Source: Natronorubrum aibiense
Lineage (GTDB): Archaea > Halobacteriota > Halobacteria > Halobacteriales > Natrialbaceae
Length of the DNA: 64,000 bases
Reading direction: 5' to 3'
Assembly: GCF_009392895.1 (NCBI RefSeq)
Contig: NZ_CP045488.1
Location: 558,001 to 622,000, forward strand
Shown here in pieces: positions 24,748-33,804 of this stretch. Position 1 is the stretch's first letter. Each line of letters begins with the position of its first letter. The translations under genes were made by a program, and so were the position numbers. The notes under the pieces are model-generated. The model was given only the letters and a program-made list of their open reading frames with translations. It ran no database searches and was not told the origin of the DNA.

Positions 24748-26535
24748 CTACATCGACCGCGGCGGTTCGACGCCGAGGATCGACAGCGCGTTCGCGACGG
24801 TGTGTTTCGACGCAGCCACGAGCGCGAGTCGGGCCGCCCGAACGTCCGGGTCGACGTCGTCGGCGAGCACTGGACACTCCCGGTAGAAGCCGTTGAACCG
24901 ATCGGCGAACTCGCGCGTGTAGGTCGCGATCTGGTGCGGTTCGAGGTCGTCGGCCGCCTCGTCGACGACCGCCGGGAACCGGGCGATCGTCTCTAGGAGG
25001 TCCCGTTCCGCGTCGGTGTCGAGCAGGTCGGCCTCGAGTGCCTCGAGTTCGACGTCCTGAGTCGCGAGGTCGGCCTCGGGATCGAGGCCGGCTTCCTCGA
25101 GAATGCCACAACAGCGCGCGTGGACGTACTGGACGTACGGCGCGGACTGGGCCTCGAAATCGAGCGCCCGCTCCCACTCGAAGGTGATCGCTTTCGTCGG
25201 CTGCTTGGAGACGATGTCGTAGCGGACCGCGCCGATGCCGACCTGGTGGGCGATGCGTTCGATGTCGTCCGTATCGAGGTCGTCGTCGCGAAGGCGGTCC
25301 TCGAGTCGGTCTTCGACTTCCTCGCGGGCGCGGTCGATCGCCTCGTCCAACAGGTCGTCTAGATCGACGCCGGTACCTCGTCGAGTGGACATCTTCCCTT
25401 CGGGCAGGTTAACGTAGGAGTAGAGCACTTGCTGGAGCCCGTCAGTGTCGTTGTCCAGTAACTCGAGTGTGGTGCGAAGCTGTTTGGCCTGCAGTTTGTG
25501 GTCCTCGCCGAGCACCGTCACTGCGCGATCGTAGTTGTCGAACTTCCACTCGTGGTGGGCCAGATCGCGGGTCGCGTACAGCGAGGTACCATCCGAGCGC
25601 AGGAAGACGAGGTTCTTGTCGATACCGTGGTCGTCGAGTTCGAGCTGCCAGGCGTCTTCCTCGTAGACGGCCTCGTCGAGTTCTTTGAGGCGGGCGACGA
25701 GGTCGTCGGTATCGCCGTTTCGCATAAACCGCGTCTCCTTGACGAACTCGTCGAACTCCGCGGGCAACCGGCCGAGACAGGCTTTCATGCCCGAGAGCAC
25801 CTGATCGACGACCTCGCTGACGCGCTCGTAGGCCTCCTCGTCGCCGGCCTCGAGGCCCTGCATGATCGACTCGATCTCGGCTTCGGCCGCTTCGACCTCG
25901 CTTTCGGCGGCGTTCTCGAGGTAGGCGTTCCCCTTGCGGTAGTACCGAACGAGGTCGTACTCGATGCGGTCGCGTTCGGGGTCGTCCTCGAGGTCGTCCT
26001 CGTCGAACGTTTCGTACGCCCAGGTGAAGACGGCCATCTGCCGGCCAGCGTCGTTGACGTAGTAGTGGCGTTCGACGTCGTAGCCAGCGGCGTCGAGCAG
26101 GTTCGCGACCGCGTCGCCGATGATCGGGTTGCGTGCGCGGCCGACGTGAACCGGGCCGGTCGGGTTCGCGCTCGTGTGTTCGACGACGACGGACTCTTCG
26201 CGATCCTCGAGTTCGCCGTAGGTCTCCTCGGTCGCGGTCGCGAGAGTGTCGGCGAAGTAGGCGTCACTCGGCAGGAAGTTGAGATACGGGCCCTGCGTCT
26301 GTACCTCGGAGACGTAGGTCAGGTCGTCGACGTCGATTTCGTTTGCGAGCTGGCCTGCGACCTGTGGCGGTGGGGCTCCGGCCTCGCCGGCGAGTCGGAA
26401 CGCGACGCTCGAGGCGAGCACGCTCGGCACGTCTTCCGGCGGTTCTTCGATCCCGAGATCGTCCGTCGGGAAGTCGAGCGCTGCGAGTGCCTCCTCGAGG
26501 GCGGCCTCGACCTCCGCGCGTAGGGAGAGGAACAT
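24748..26535 (-). CDS. argS: arginyl-tRNA synthetase
   Basis: 595 aa class I aminoacyl-tRNA synthetase. It has the HIGH-type motif HVGR (130-133, in [14 protein letters not shown]), KMSTR (381-385) as the KMSKS equivalent, an N-terminal additional domain, and a C-terminal DALR anticodon-binding domain ([15 protein letters not shown] ... [23 protein letters not shown]). Length is normal. It ends just before element copy C. Confidence 0.97.
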   Translation of the reverse strand: MFLSLRAEVEAALEEALAALDFPTDDLGIEEPPEDVPSVLASSVAFRLAGEAGAPPPQVAGQLANEIDVDDLTYVSEVQTQGPYLNFLPSDAYFADTLATATEETYGELEDREESVVVEHTSANPTGPVHVGRARNPIIGDAVANLLDAAGYDVERHYYVNDAGRQMAVFTWAYETFDEDDLEDDPERDRIEYDLVRYYRKGNAYLENAAESEVEAAEAEIESIMQGLEAGDEEAYERVSEVVDQVLSGMKACLGRLPAEFDEFVKETRFMRNGDTDDLVARLKELDEAVYEEDAWQLELDDHGIDKNLVFLRSDGTSLYATRDLAHHEWKFDNYDRAVTVLGEDHKLQAKQLRTTLELLDNDTDGLQQVLYSYVNLPEGKMSTRRGTGVDLDDLLDEAIDRAREEVEDRLEDRLRDDDLDTDDIERIAHQVGIGAVRYDIVSKQPTKAITFEWERALDFEAQSAPYVQYVHARCCGILEEAGLDPEADLATQDVELEALEADLLDTDAERDLLETIARFPAVVDEAADDLEPHQIATYTREFADRFNGFYRECPVLADDVDPDVRAARLALVAASKHTVANALSILGVEPPRSM

Positions 26536-26619
26536 ACCCGCCCGTATTCAGGGGGCAAGTAAAGGAATGTCGGGTTTCGCCGCTCATCGGCTGGCGGCTC
26601 GAGCGTCGGGCGGGTCGAG

Positions 26620-27156
26620 TTACTCGAAATAGGTGGCCGCGGCCCGGAACCGCCGTTCGTGAATCGGGCGGAACGTCTCCCCGGAGGCGTCGAAGGCTGC
26701 CGGAGACCAAAAGCGGGCCGCGCTCGCGTCGCTGCCGGCCATCGGCTCGCCGGTCGCATTAGCCCGGTCGGCAACGTAGTGGATCGTCGTCACGTGCTTG
26801 CCGTCTCGAGGCGGCATCGATGCTGCGCCGAGAATCTCGAGGACGTCGGGCGCGACGGTAACGCCCGTTTCCTCCTCGAGTTCGCGGACGGCAGCAGCCG
26901 CGGGTTCTTCGCCGACCTCCATGTGGCCGCCGGGGAGCGTCCACTCGCCGACGCCCGGCGGAACGGCCCGTTCGACGCAGAGCACCGCCGGCTCCGGTCG
27001 CAACCGGTCGACGACCGCGACACTCGCACAGGGGACCGGGTTGTGCCAGACCACGTCCTCACAGGTCGGACAGCGTCTGCGCTCGCGGGCGTCGAAGGTG
27101 ATCGTCTCGAGCGAGGTGCCACAGCGAGGACAGTAGTCGGCTGGACGACTGACCAT
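26620..27156 (-). CDS. Nudix hydrolase with zinc ribbon
   Basis: 178 aa. An N-terminal zinc ribbon (C9, C12, C29, C32) precedes a complete Nudix box from G77 to V99 (G-x5-E-x7-REUxEExGU). This combination is found in NADH-pyrophosphatase-like and ADP-ribose-type Nudix proteins. It hydrolyses a nucleoside diphosphate derivative; the substrate is unresolved. It is followed 26 nt away by the end of thrC on the same strand's upstream side, so it may share the thrC transcript. Confidence 0.9.
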   Translation of the reverse strand: MVSRPADYCPRCGTSLETITFDARERRRCPTCEDVVWHNPVPCASVAVVDRLRPEPAVLCVERAVPPGVGEWTLPGGHMEVGEEPAAAAVRELEEETGVTVAPDVLEILGAASMPPRDGKHVTTIHYVADRANATGEPMAGSDASAARFWSPAAFDASGETFRPIHERRFRAAATYFE

Positions 27157-27181
27157 CTACCGCACCGTCAGTGCTCGGTGC

Positions 27182-28336
27182 TCATAGGGTTTTCAATCCG
27201 CTTCCGGTCAGCGGGACGACGACATCGGCGTCGTCGGCGAGCGTGTCGGCCTCGCGGTACGCCTCGAGCGCGGCGGGTGCGACGGCGCAGGTCGGCTCGA
27301 CGTAGAAGCCGCCACGGTGGAGTCGATCGAGCGCGCTCTCGACGGGATTGGGGCCCAGCGCGATGGCGTCGCCGTCGGTTTCGTCGATCGCCGCGAGAAT
27401 TTCGTCTTTGCGGGCCGGCTCAGCGATCTGAATGCCGTCGGCGATGTCGGTGTCGGCGTCGTCCGCGGCGATCGTTCGGCCGCCGAGTGCGTCGACGATG
27501 GGGGCGTACCCCGCCGCCTGTGCGCCGAGCAGTCGCGGCAGCCCGTCGACGATCCCGGCCTCGTTGAGCAGCGTAAACCCACGATAGGCACCGAGAAACA
27601 GCGTCCCGTGGCCGATCGGGAGCACGAGAGCGTCGGGCACGGTCCAGCCCCGCTGGGCCGCAACCTCGAACGCGAACGTCATCGTACCCGCATAAAAGGC
27701 CGGGTTCCAGGCGTGGCTGGCGTACCAGCCCGCGCCCGTCTGGCGCGGGGCGTCGCGGTTCTCGGCGTCCGAGGTCTGGTGTGTCCCGCCTTCGACGGCC
27801 TCGAGGCAGGCGTCGGTGACGTCCTGTCGGCTCCCTTCGATACGGACCGGACGAGCGCCGGCCCGCTGGATCGCCATCAGTTTCGACTGTTTGACATCCG
27901 CGGGGACGTAGATATCCGCCTCGAGGCCCGCCCGAGCCGCGTATGTCGCAATCGCCGCCCCAGCGTTGCCCGAGGAGTCTTCGATCACCTTCTCGACGCC
28001 CAGTTCGACGGCTCGAGAGAGCGTCGTCGTCGCGCCGCGGTCTTTGAACGAGCCCGTCGGAAAGACGTACTCGAGTTTGAACGCTGCGTCCCAGTCGGGA
28101 GCGTCGACGAGCGGCGTGAACCCTTCATGGAACGTGACGTGTTTCTCGATCGGAAGGAACTCGAAGAACGTCCAGAGGCCGTCGCTGGTGTCGAGTCGGT
28201 GGAGGGGGAGCGGGTCGCCCTGCGGACGTGGTCGATCCTCGAACTCGAGGGCGTGGCCACACGCACAGCGCCACGGCTCGTCGGGGCCGGGATCGTAGAT
28301 GCGATCACAGGCGGGACAGTAGAGGGCAGATGGCAT
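27182..28336 (-). CDS. threonine synthase or related PLP-dependent lyase
   Basis: 384 aa from the ATG at 28336. An N-terminal zinc ribbon (C7, C10, C24, C26) precedes a fold-type II PLP domain with K98 in GSFKDRGATTT, SSGNAGAAIATYAA, and TGSGLKTL at the C-terminus. These match archaeal threonine synthase, which converts O-phosphohomoserine to threonine. Haloarchaea carry several ThrC paralogues, so the substrate may differ. It starts 1 nt after the stop of the aspartoacylase-like gene, which implies coupled translation. Confidence 0.85.
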   Translation of the reverse strand: MPSALYCPACDRIYDPGPDEPWRCACGHALEFEDRPRPQGDPLPLHRLDTSDGLWTFFEFLPIEKHVTFHEGFTPLVDAPDWDAAFKLEYVFPTGSFKDRGATTTLSRAVELGVEKVIEDSSGNAGAAIATYAARAGLEADIYVPADVKQSKLMAIQRAGARPVRIEGSRQDVTDACLEAVEGGTHQTSDAENRDAPRQTGAGWYASHAWNPAFYAGTMTFAFEVAAQRGWTVPDALVLPIGHGTLFLGAYRGFTLLNEAGIVDGLPRLLGAQAAGYAPIVDALGGRTIAADDADTDIADGIQIAEPARKDEILAAIDETDGDAIALGPNPVESALDRLHRGGFYVEPTCAVAPAALEAYREADTLADDADVVVPLTGSGLKTL

Positions 28337-28337
28337 G

Positions 28338-29297
28338 TCAGTATGTGTCAATGTCGGTCGCGACGGAGCAGACGTACTCGCCCGTCGCAACTTGTGGCAG
28401 TCGGCGGGCGCGCCAGAAGATCCCGTTTCGCTCGGCGGTCACCTCGGCTTTCGACTCGCCGAAGGGGGTCGTCACTTCGAACAGGAGGTCGCCGCCGCGG
28501 ACGCGCTCGCCCAGTTCCTTGTGGAAGCGAACGAGGCCGCCGTTCGGGGCCCCAAACTGTTCGAACCCGTGGGCGCGCGTCTGGGGCTCGAGCGTGACGT
28601 CGCCGTCGAGAAAGCCGTAGTAGGTGAGGACGTTAAACACGCCCTCGACACCTTTCTGGATGCTCGTTTCGTCCCAGCCGACGCAGCCGCCGAGTTCGGG
28701 ATCGACGGTCGGAATCCCTTCGTTCGGGGCCGCGCGCGCGAGTTGGCCGTCGGGGCCTTTCTGGTCCAGAATGTAGCCACAGCCGAAGGCTTTCGCGAGC
28801 TCGAGACACTCCTTGTGGAGTCGGTGGCGCGTCCCACAGCGGACCCGGACTTCGTCGATCATGCGACTGGTCGAGCCCTGATGGAGGTCGAGAATCAGAT
28901 CCGCTCGGGTCGCAGCCTCGAACGTCGCAGCTGCGATCCGCTCGCTCGAGGTACCGCTCTCGTTGCCGGGGTAAGCCCGGTTCATCTTCGTATCGTCGAT
29001 CGGGTTTCGGTGTTCGGCGACCTGAAAGGCGTGGTAGTTGACGATCCCAACGATCAGAATCGTGCCGGCGATCTCGGCGGGGTCGAGTTGCGGTACGACA
29101 CGTTGGAGTACGCCGACGCCGTTGAGTTCGTCGCCGTCGCTCGCCGCCTGCATGTAGAGGGTCTTTCCCGACCGCTCGCCGTTGATTACGGCGACGGGAA
29201 GACCGAAGGGGCTGCCGTCTCTGGTCTCGCCGACCTCGAGACGGCCCGTATCGATCTCTCCGGGCCTCGCGCTCGCCGTTCCGAGCGTCGTCGTCAT
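28338..29297 (-). CDS. succinylglutamate desuccinylase/aspartoacylase family zinc hydrolase
   Basis: 319 aa, M14-like amidohydrolase of the AstE/AspA family, which removes acyl groups from N-acyl amino acids. The DLHQGS motif with zinc ligand H139 and FQVAEHRNPIDDTKMNRAYPG are conserved. The first zinc motif, usually HGxE, reads DGDE (54-57), so the first ligand would be Asp instead of His. The C-terminal part ends in a lipoyl-like barrel (GGLVRFHKELGERVRGGDLLFEV). It is the first gene of a pair with thrC. A TATA-like CCAATAAAGA (29330-29321) lies about 28 nt upstream. Confidence 0.85.
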   Translation of the reverse strand: MTTTLGTASARPGEIDTGRLEVGETRDGSPFGLPVAVINGERSGKTLYMQAASDGDELNGVGVLQRVVPQLDPAEIAGTILIVGIVNYHAFQVAEHRNPIDDTKMNRAYPGNESGTSSERIAAATFEAATRADLILDLHQGSTSRMIDEVRVRCGTRHRLHKECLELAKAFGCGYILDQKGPDGQLARAAPNEGIPTVDPELGGCVGWDETSIQKGVEGVFNVLTYYGFLDGDVTLEPQTRAHGFEQFGAPNGGLVRFHKELGERVRGGDLLFEVTTPFGESKAEVTAERNGIFWRARRLPQVATGEYVCSVATDIDTY

Positions 29298-29313
29298 GTG
29301 CCTGACGACGGAG

Positions 29314-29352
29314 CCGTTGGTCTTTATTGGTTCGGTGTTCCCCAGCCAACGG
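29314..29352 (-). promoter_or_regulatory. promoter with 7-bp inverted repeat flanking the TATA region
   Basis: CCGTTGG (29314-29320) and CCAACGG (29346-29352) are perfect inverses around the TATA-like box CCAATAAAGA of the aspartoacylase-thrC pair. The arrangement suggests an operator, but the spacing is wide and the regulator is unknown. Confidence 0.35.
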
Positions 29353-29438
29353 GCAGTTCGAGTGTTGTCGGCAGTCCATCGACAGACGGCTGTTGCCGGA
29401 AAGGAACAGCAAAGCAGATCGAGCTAGAATGAAACGCT

Positions 29439-30821
29439 GTGAGCCTCGAGCAGAATCCATCGGACAGTGATGAGGCCGACCCGTTCGACGCGTTTCGACA
29501 GTTTTTCGCCCTCGAACGTGACGTCCTCGTGCTCTCGGTGGCGATGTTCGCGTTCAGCCTCGGTTTCCAGATGACCAGCCGGTACATGGCCGAGTACCTA
29601 TCCGCGCTGGGCGCGACGGCGGTCGTCGTCGGCCTGTTCGGGACGTTCGGTAACGTGATCAGCGCCGTTTACCCCTATCCCGGCGGGGCGATCTCGGATC
29701 GGATCGGCTCGCGATACGCGCTGACCGTCTTCGGGCTGTGTTCGACGCTCGGATTCGGCATCTGGCTCGCCGCGCCCGCGCTCGCAGACGTCACTGTCGG
29801 CCCGACCTCGCTCGGCATCGTCGCGATTTTCGTCGGCCTGCTCCTCGCGCAAGCCTGGAAGTCGTTCGGACTCGGAGCGAGTTTCGCGATCGTCAAGCAG
29901 GCGGTCGCGCCCAGCCACCTCGCCGCCGGCTTCGCGAGCACCGAAACGTTTCGCCGCACTGCCTTTCTCGTCGGGCCACTGCTCGCCGCCGCGCTGTTCT
30001 TCCCGTTCGGCTCGAGTGACGGCGACGTCCGGTTTGCGTTCCAGCTCATTCTGCTCGTTGCGCTCGTGTTCGGGATCGTCGGGACGCTCGTCCAGCACTT
30101 CCGATACGAGGCCGAGGCGGACAGTTTGAGCTCGGAGTTCGAAGATGTCGGCCAGCTCGTCGCGGACCTGCGGGCGATGCCGGACGAACTCCGCCCACTG
30201 TTAGTCGGCGACACGCTCGTACGCTTCGGCAACGGGATGGTCTACGTCTTCTTCGTCATCGTCGTCACCCGATTTCTCGAGGTCGGACTCACCCTTTCGG
30301 TTCCAGCGGTCGGCACCCTCGAGTTCAGCCCGCAGTCGTACTTCGGGATCTTACTCGGCCTCGAGATGCTCGTCGCCTTACTGGTGATGATCCCGGCCGC
30401 GAAGGCCGCCGAACGGGTCGGGCTGAAGCCCGTCGTTTCGGTCGGCTTCGCCGTCTACGCGGTTTTCCCGGTCCTGCTCATCACGGCCCCCGAGAACGCG
30501 GGCGTCCTCGCCGGACTCTTTGCCGCCTCCGGACTGCGATTTGCCGGGCTACCCGCTCACAAGGCGCTGATCGTCGGCCCGGCTGAACGGGGTGCCGGCG
30601 GTCGCGTCACGGGGACGTACTACCTCCTGCGGAACCTGATCGTCATCCCGAGCGCCGCCCTCGGTGGCGTTCTCTGGTCGGGAATATCGAACCCCGTCAC
30701 CGGCGAGGAACTGGTGGCCGGTTCGCCGACGCTCGCGTTCACCATCGCAACGGTGATCGGGCTGGTCGGCACGGGCTACTTTCTCCTGTTCGGCGAAGAG
30801 TTCGAAGCCTATCGAGCCTGA
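29439..30821 (+). CDS. MFS transporter
   Basis: 460 aa, GTG start at 29439. Twelve hydrophobic segments in two halves; the loop 2-3 signature of the major facilitator superfamily appears as GGAISDRIGSRYAL. Substrate and direction cannot be told. It is divergent from the aspartoacylase-like gene and ends at a strong hairpin shared with the convergent SpoIIM-domain gene. Confidence 0.85.
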   Translation: MSLEQNPSDSDEADPFDAFRQFFALERDVLVLSVAMFAFSLGFQMTSRYMAEYLSALGATAVVVGLFGTFGNVISAVYPYPGGAISDRIGSRYALTVFGLCSTLGFGIWLAAPALADVTVGPTSLGIVAIFVGLLLAQAWKSFGLGASFAIVKQAVAPSHLAAGFASTETFRRTAFLVGPLLAAALFFPFGSSDGDVRFAFQLILLVALVFGIVGTLVQHFRYEAEADSLSSEFEDVGQLVADLRAMPDELRPLLVGDTLVRFGNGMVYVFFVIVVTRFLEVGLTLSVPAVGTLEFSPQSYFGILLGLEMLVALLVMIPAAKAAERVGLKPVVSVGFAVYAVFPVLLITAPENAGVLAGLFAASGLRFAGLPAHKALIVGPAERGAGGRVTGTYYLLRNLIVIPSAALGGVLWSGISNPVTGEELVAGSPTLAFTIATVIGLVGTGYFLLFGEEFEAYRA

Positions 30822-30829
30822 GGCGGACA

Positions 30830-30873
30830 CGACCGTTCGGTGGTGCGCGCTGGCCCGCACCACCGAACGGTCG
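30830..30873. terminator. 18-bp perfect hairpin between convergent genes
   Basis: The arm CGACCGTTCGGTGGTGCG (30830-30847) is exactly inverted at 30856-30873 across an 8-nt loop. It begins 8 nt after the MFS stop and ends 29 nt before the stop of the opposing gene. A bidirectional terminator or mRNA 3'-end stabiliser is the simplest reading. There is no flanking T-tract. Confidence 0.65.
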
Positions 30874-30902
30874 ACGAGCCGTCTCGTGTCCGAAACGCCG
30901 AC

Positions 30903-32432
30903 TCAGAGGAACAGCCGAAAATAGTACGGACTCACGAACCCCTCGATCACTGCTGCGACCGCCAACAGGATGCCGACCCCGACGAGCACCCAGAACGCCC
31001 GCTCGAGGGCGTCAGCGAGGCTGGCTCGAGTCGCTCGACCGCGGGCGGTCCGCCAACCGGCGAGGCCAAGATGGACACCTAGCACCGTCGCGATGAAGAT
31101 CGCTGGAATCTCGAAGATTCCGTGGGGGACGACGAAGGCGAGTAGTTCCATCGGGGCCACTTCCGTACGCGCGTAGACGCCCATGAAGACGCCGTTGAAC
31201 AGCAGCGAGACAATCGCCGGAATCGCGAGGACGACTCCGGACAGCGCCGTCGTCAGCGCGACTAACCAGTTGTTGCCGAAGAACTCGAGGGCCGCCGCGG
31301 GCGCGATATGGCCCTCGAGGCGTGCCGAGATCGACGTCTCGACGGTGCCGACGAGCGGTTCGGCGGCCGTCCAGCCGGCCCAGAAGCCAGCGACGGCGAG
31401 GGCGATGACGACTGCGTGGGTTCCAAGCGTCGCGCGGACGAACGCCGTCAGTTCGGTCCAGCCGCGAGAGAAGCCGTCGCGGAACTGCGCGCGAATCGAT
31501 CGGTCGGGAATGGTCGGTGGCGACAGTCGACCCCGGGAACCATCGTAGAGCGCTGTCTTCAACAGATCGAGGGCGGGAAAGACGAGAAAGACGGTGAGCA
31601 GCGAGGGAAACGCGACGACGTCGACGAGCGTGAACACACCCGACAGGATCGAGAACGCGAGGAGCGTGCCGACGGAGACGACGTAGTAAAACCCCGCCTC
31701 GAGCGGACGCGCCCGGACGAACGCGACGGTCGTCGACAGCGATCCAACGACGGTCGCGTCGTCGACGACGACCGACACCGGCGCGAACGCGAACACCGCC
31801 CGAACGACGGCCAGAGCAGCGACGAGGACGAAGCCCACCGGGAGTGCCACGAGTGCAGCGATCAGCACCGACCCGGTGGCCGCCACGAGAAGTCCGGAGA
31901 CGAGCGCAGCCCCCGCCCCGACCGTGAGGAAGACGACAATCCACAGCAGGATCTCGAGGGCGTACAACCCGAGAAACCGCAGCCAGTAGCGTCGAGCACC
32001 CGCAAGACCGGCGGTCAACCCCCGTTCGTCTCGCAGTCGGGCGGCACAGGTCGAAAGCTGGCCGGCGGTGACGGCCGCGTACAAGACCACGCCGACGAGC
32101 AGCGTCGTCAGGAACGTCAGCCCGACGAGTGCGACCAGTCCCGGAGTCAGCAACTGATCGAGGACCGGCTCAAAGCCAGTCGCCCACTCCTCGACTGCCT
32201 CGGGATCGGCGTTCGGATCCGGCGGCGCGGTCTCGAGGTCGGACAGTTCGTCCCGGATCGTCGCGAGTCGGCCGGTCACCTCGAGGTAGACAGCACCGAT
32301 CACGAACGCGAAAAACGGGATCACGCGGGCGACTGCGGGGACGGACGCACCGAGGAGATACCACGGCAGGATATCGGCCGGACGGCGACGGAGCACGGCG
32401 ACGGCGGCAGTGACGGCATCGGAGAGGGCCAT
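30903..32432 (-). CDS. membrane protein with C-terminal SpoIIM (stage II sporulation protein M-like) domain
   Basis: 509 aa with about a dozen hydrophobic segments. The N-terminal 320 residues are an Ala/Val/Leu-rich integral-membrane domain (paired helices, SLSTTVAFVRARPLEAGFYYVVSVGTLL) like those seen with DUF95 proteins in haloarchaea. The C-terminus (FGNNWLVALTTALSGVVLAIPAIVSLLFNGVFMGVYA ... VPHGIFEIPAIFIATVLGVHLG) is the SpoIIM domain, with the conserved HGIxEIPA motif. Archaea do not sporulate, so it has another membrane role, possibly linked to proteolysis or exopolymer secretion. Confidence 0.85.
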   Translation of the reverse strand: MALSDAVTAAVAVLRRRPADILPWYLLGASVPAVARVIPFFAFVIGAVYLEVTGRLATIRDELSDLETAPPDPNADPEAVEEWATGFEPVLDQLLTPGLVALVGLTFLTTLLVGVVLYAAVTAGQLSTCAARLRDERGLTAGLAGARRYWLRFLGLYALEILLWIVVFLTVGAGAALVSGLLVAATGSVLIAALVALPVGFVLVAALAVVRAVFAFAPVSVVVDDATVVGSLSTTVAFVRARPLEAGFYYVVSVGTLLAFSILSGVFTLVDVVAFPSLLTVFLVFPALDLLKTALYDGSRGRLSPPTIPDRSIRAQFRDGFSRGWTELTAFVRATLGTHAVVIALAVAGFWAGWTAAEPLVGTVETSISARLEGHIAPAAALEFFGNNWLVALTTALSGVVLAIPAIVSLLFNGVFMGVYARTEVAPMELLAFVVPHGIFEIPAIFIATVLGVHLGLAGWRTARGRATRASLADALERAFWVLVGVGILLAVAAVIEGFVSPYYFRLFL

Positions 32433-32632
32433 ACCGACCCATCGGTCGGAAACCAGTTAAATCGGTTGAACGTTCGACCGACGGCGACGCGCTCGAGTCG
32501 GTGGCGGCGTTACAAAACAGCAGCTGTCGATGACTGCGCTGTACTCGAAATCACAGTGAGGACGGCGTGGTCGTGCCGTCGGCCGTCTCGAAACCGAGGG
32601 TCGGTGTCAGACTGCACTGCGTAGATCGCGTG

Positions 32633-33166
32633 TCAGCCCAGCAGGTATCGAAGCTGGGGAACGCGCTCGACGATCGGGTGAGACTCGACGTAGCGGTCCA
32701 GCCCGAGGATGCGGCCGGCGGCCAGCGCACCGAGAGTCACGAAGACCAGCGCGTAGACCAGCTGGCTGTTGACCAGTCCGCCCGCGACGTCCCAGCTGCC
32801 GAAGTAGAACAGCCCCATCTGGGTGGCTGCTCCGAGCGCGGCCAGCCGGACGAAGATGCCGGCGATCAGCGCGACGCCGATCAAGATCTGCGTGATCGGC
32901 ACGATCACGTCGATCGCACCCATCAGCGCGGCGCTTTCGGCCATCGCACCATAGAGTCCGCTCGCCGGACTCGCCGGATCGACGTTCGCAAGGTAGCCCT
33001 GCGCGCTAAATCCGCCCGTCAGTTTGCCCCATCCTGCGGAGAACATCACCCATCCCATGATGAGACGCAGGGCGACGATCGCCCACGCGCTCAGGTGATG
33101 CGGTCGACCCTCGAGTATGACGCCACCGAAGCGGCTTTCCAATCTGTTTTCCGTCGTTGTTGACAT
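32633..33166 (-). CDS. DoxX family membrane protein
   Basis: 177 aa with four transmembrane helices. WAIVALRLIMGWVMFSAGWGKLTGGF is the conserved DoxX first helix, followed by the HxxxxH-free core ITQILIGVALIAGIFVRLAALGAA. DoxX proteins are related to the small subunit of thiosulfate:quinone oxidoreductase and to oxidoreductase-associated membrane subunits. No partner enzyme is adjacent. A TATA-like AAATATGT (33205-33198) is about 35 nt upstream. Confidence 0.82.
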   Translation of the reverse strand: MSTTTENRLESRFGGVILEGRPHHLSAWAIVALRLIMGWVMFSAGWGKLTGGFSAQGYLANVDPASPASGLYGAMAESAALMGAIDVIVPITQILIGVALIAGIFVRLAALGAATQMGLFYFGSWDVAGGLVNSQLVYALVFVTLGALAAGRILGLDRYVESHPIVERVPQLRYLLG

Positions 33167-33239
33167 CGTCGGTCACCTCTACAGATGGATGTAGGGAACA
33201 TATTTACTTGAAGTTAGATTGTATTTCCCGTCCTGTAAG

Positions 33240-33290
33240 AAATCGAGGGTCAGAATCCCTCTATATCGAGGGAGGGTATCACCCTCGGGA
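33240..33290. other. cluster of GAGGG/CCCTC hairpins between uspA and doxX
   Basis: GAGGGT-ATC-ACCCTC (33272-33286) is a perfect 6-bp stem with a 3-nt loop. CCCTC/GAGGG pairs repeat on its left around CTATATC. It sits about 60 nt beyond the uspA stop, so it may terminate that operon; a regulatory site for doxX is also possible. Confidence 0.4.
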
Positions 33291-33346
33291 TGGAAGCTGA
33301 CGCGGATATTGCCGATAGACGGCGACTCGAGTCCCTCTGCTGTCCG

Positions 33347-33802
33347 TCAGTCGTCGTGGATATCGACGACCAACACCGGTACTCGGGTAGTTCGGAGCGT
33401 TCGTTCGGCAACGCTGCCGAGGATCGCCCGTCGGACGCCGCCGCGTCCGGCCGATCCCATGACGACGAGGTCAACGTCGTTGTCGGCCGCGTAGTCGCTG
33501 ATCACGCGATGGGGCTGGCCCGCTTCGATCGATTGGGTGACCTCGAGGTCGTCGCCGGCCCGTTCGGCGACGGTACTGGTCGCCGCTTTGGCCCGGTCGT
33601 GCAGTTCAGTCATCTCGCCGAATCGGCCCTCTTTGATGCGGTCGACCTGTTCGGTGCCGAGGCTGATATCGATCGCGTCGGTGTCGACGACGTACAGCGC
33701 GTGGAGCGTCGCGTCGTACCGGCGTGCGAGATCGATCGCATGATCGATGGCGTTCTCGGCAACGTCGCTACCGTCGGTCGGGATGAGTATGGTGTCGTAC
33801 AT
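33347..33802 (-). CDS. universal stress protein UspA-type
   Basis: 151 aa. It has the canonical opening ILIPTDGSDVAENAIDHAIDLA and the ATP-binding C-terminal motif G-x2-G-x9-G-S/T (GSAGRGGVRRAILGSVAERTL). It starts 2 nt after the symporter stop, with a GGAGG ribosome-binding site overlapping that stop codon, so it is the third gene of the operon. Usp proteins often accompany haloarchaeal transporters and probably sense ATP or regulate transport. Confidence 0.93.
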   Translation of the reverse strand: MYDTILIPTDGSDVAENAIDHAIDLARRYDATLHALYVVDTDAIDISLGTEQVDRIKEGRFGEMTELHDRAKAATSTVAERAGDDLEVTQSIEAGQPHRVISDYAADNDVDLVVMGSAGRGGVRRAILGSVAERTLRTTRVPVLVVDIHDD

Positions 33803-33804
33803 CG

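Noticed and set aside
31308-32624. 438-aa plus-strand ORF opposite the SpoIIM-domain gene
   Set aside because: Highly charged antisense frame without domains; the minus-strand protein has clear transmembrane segments and a family motif.
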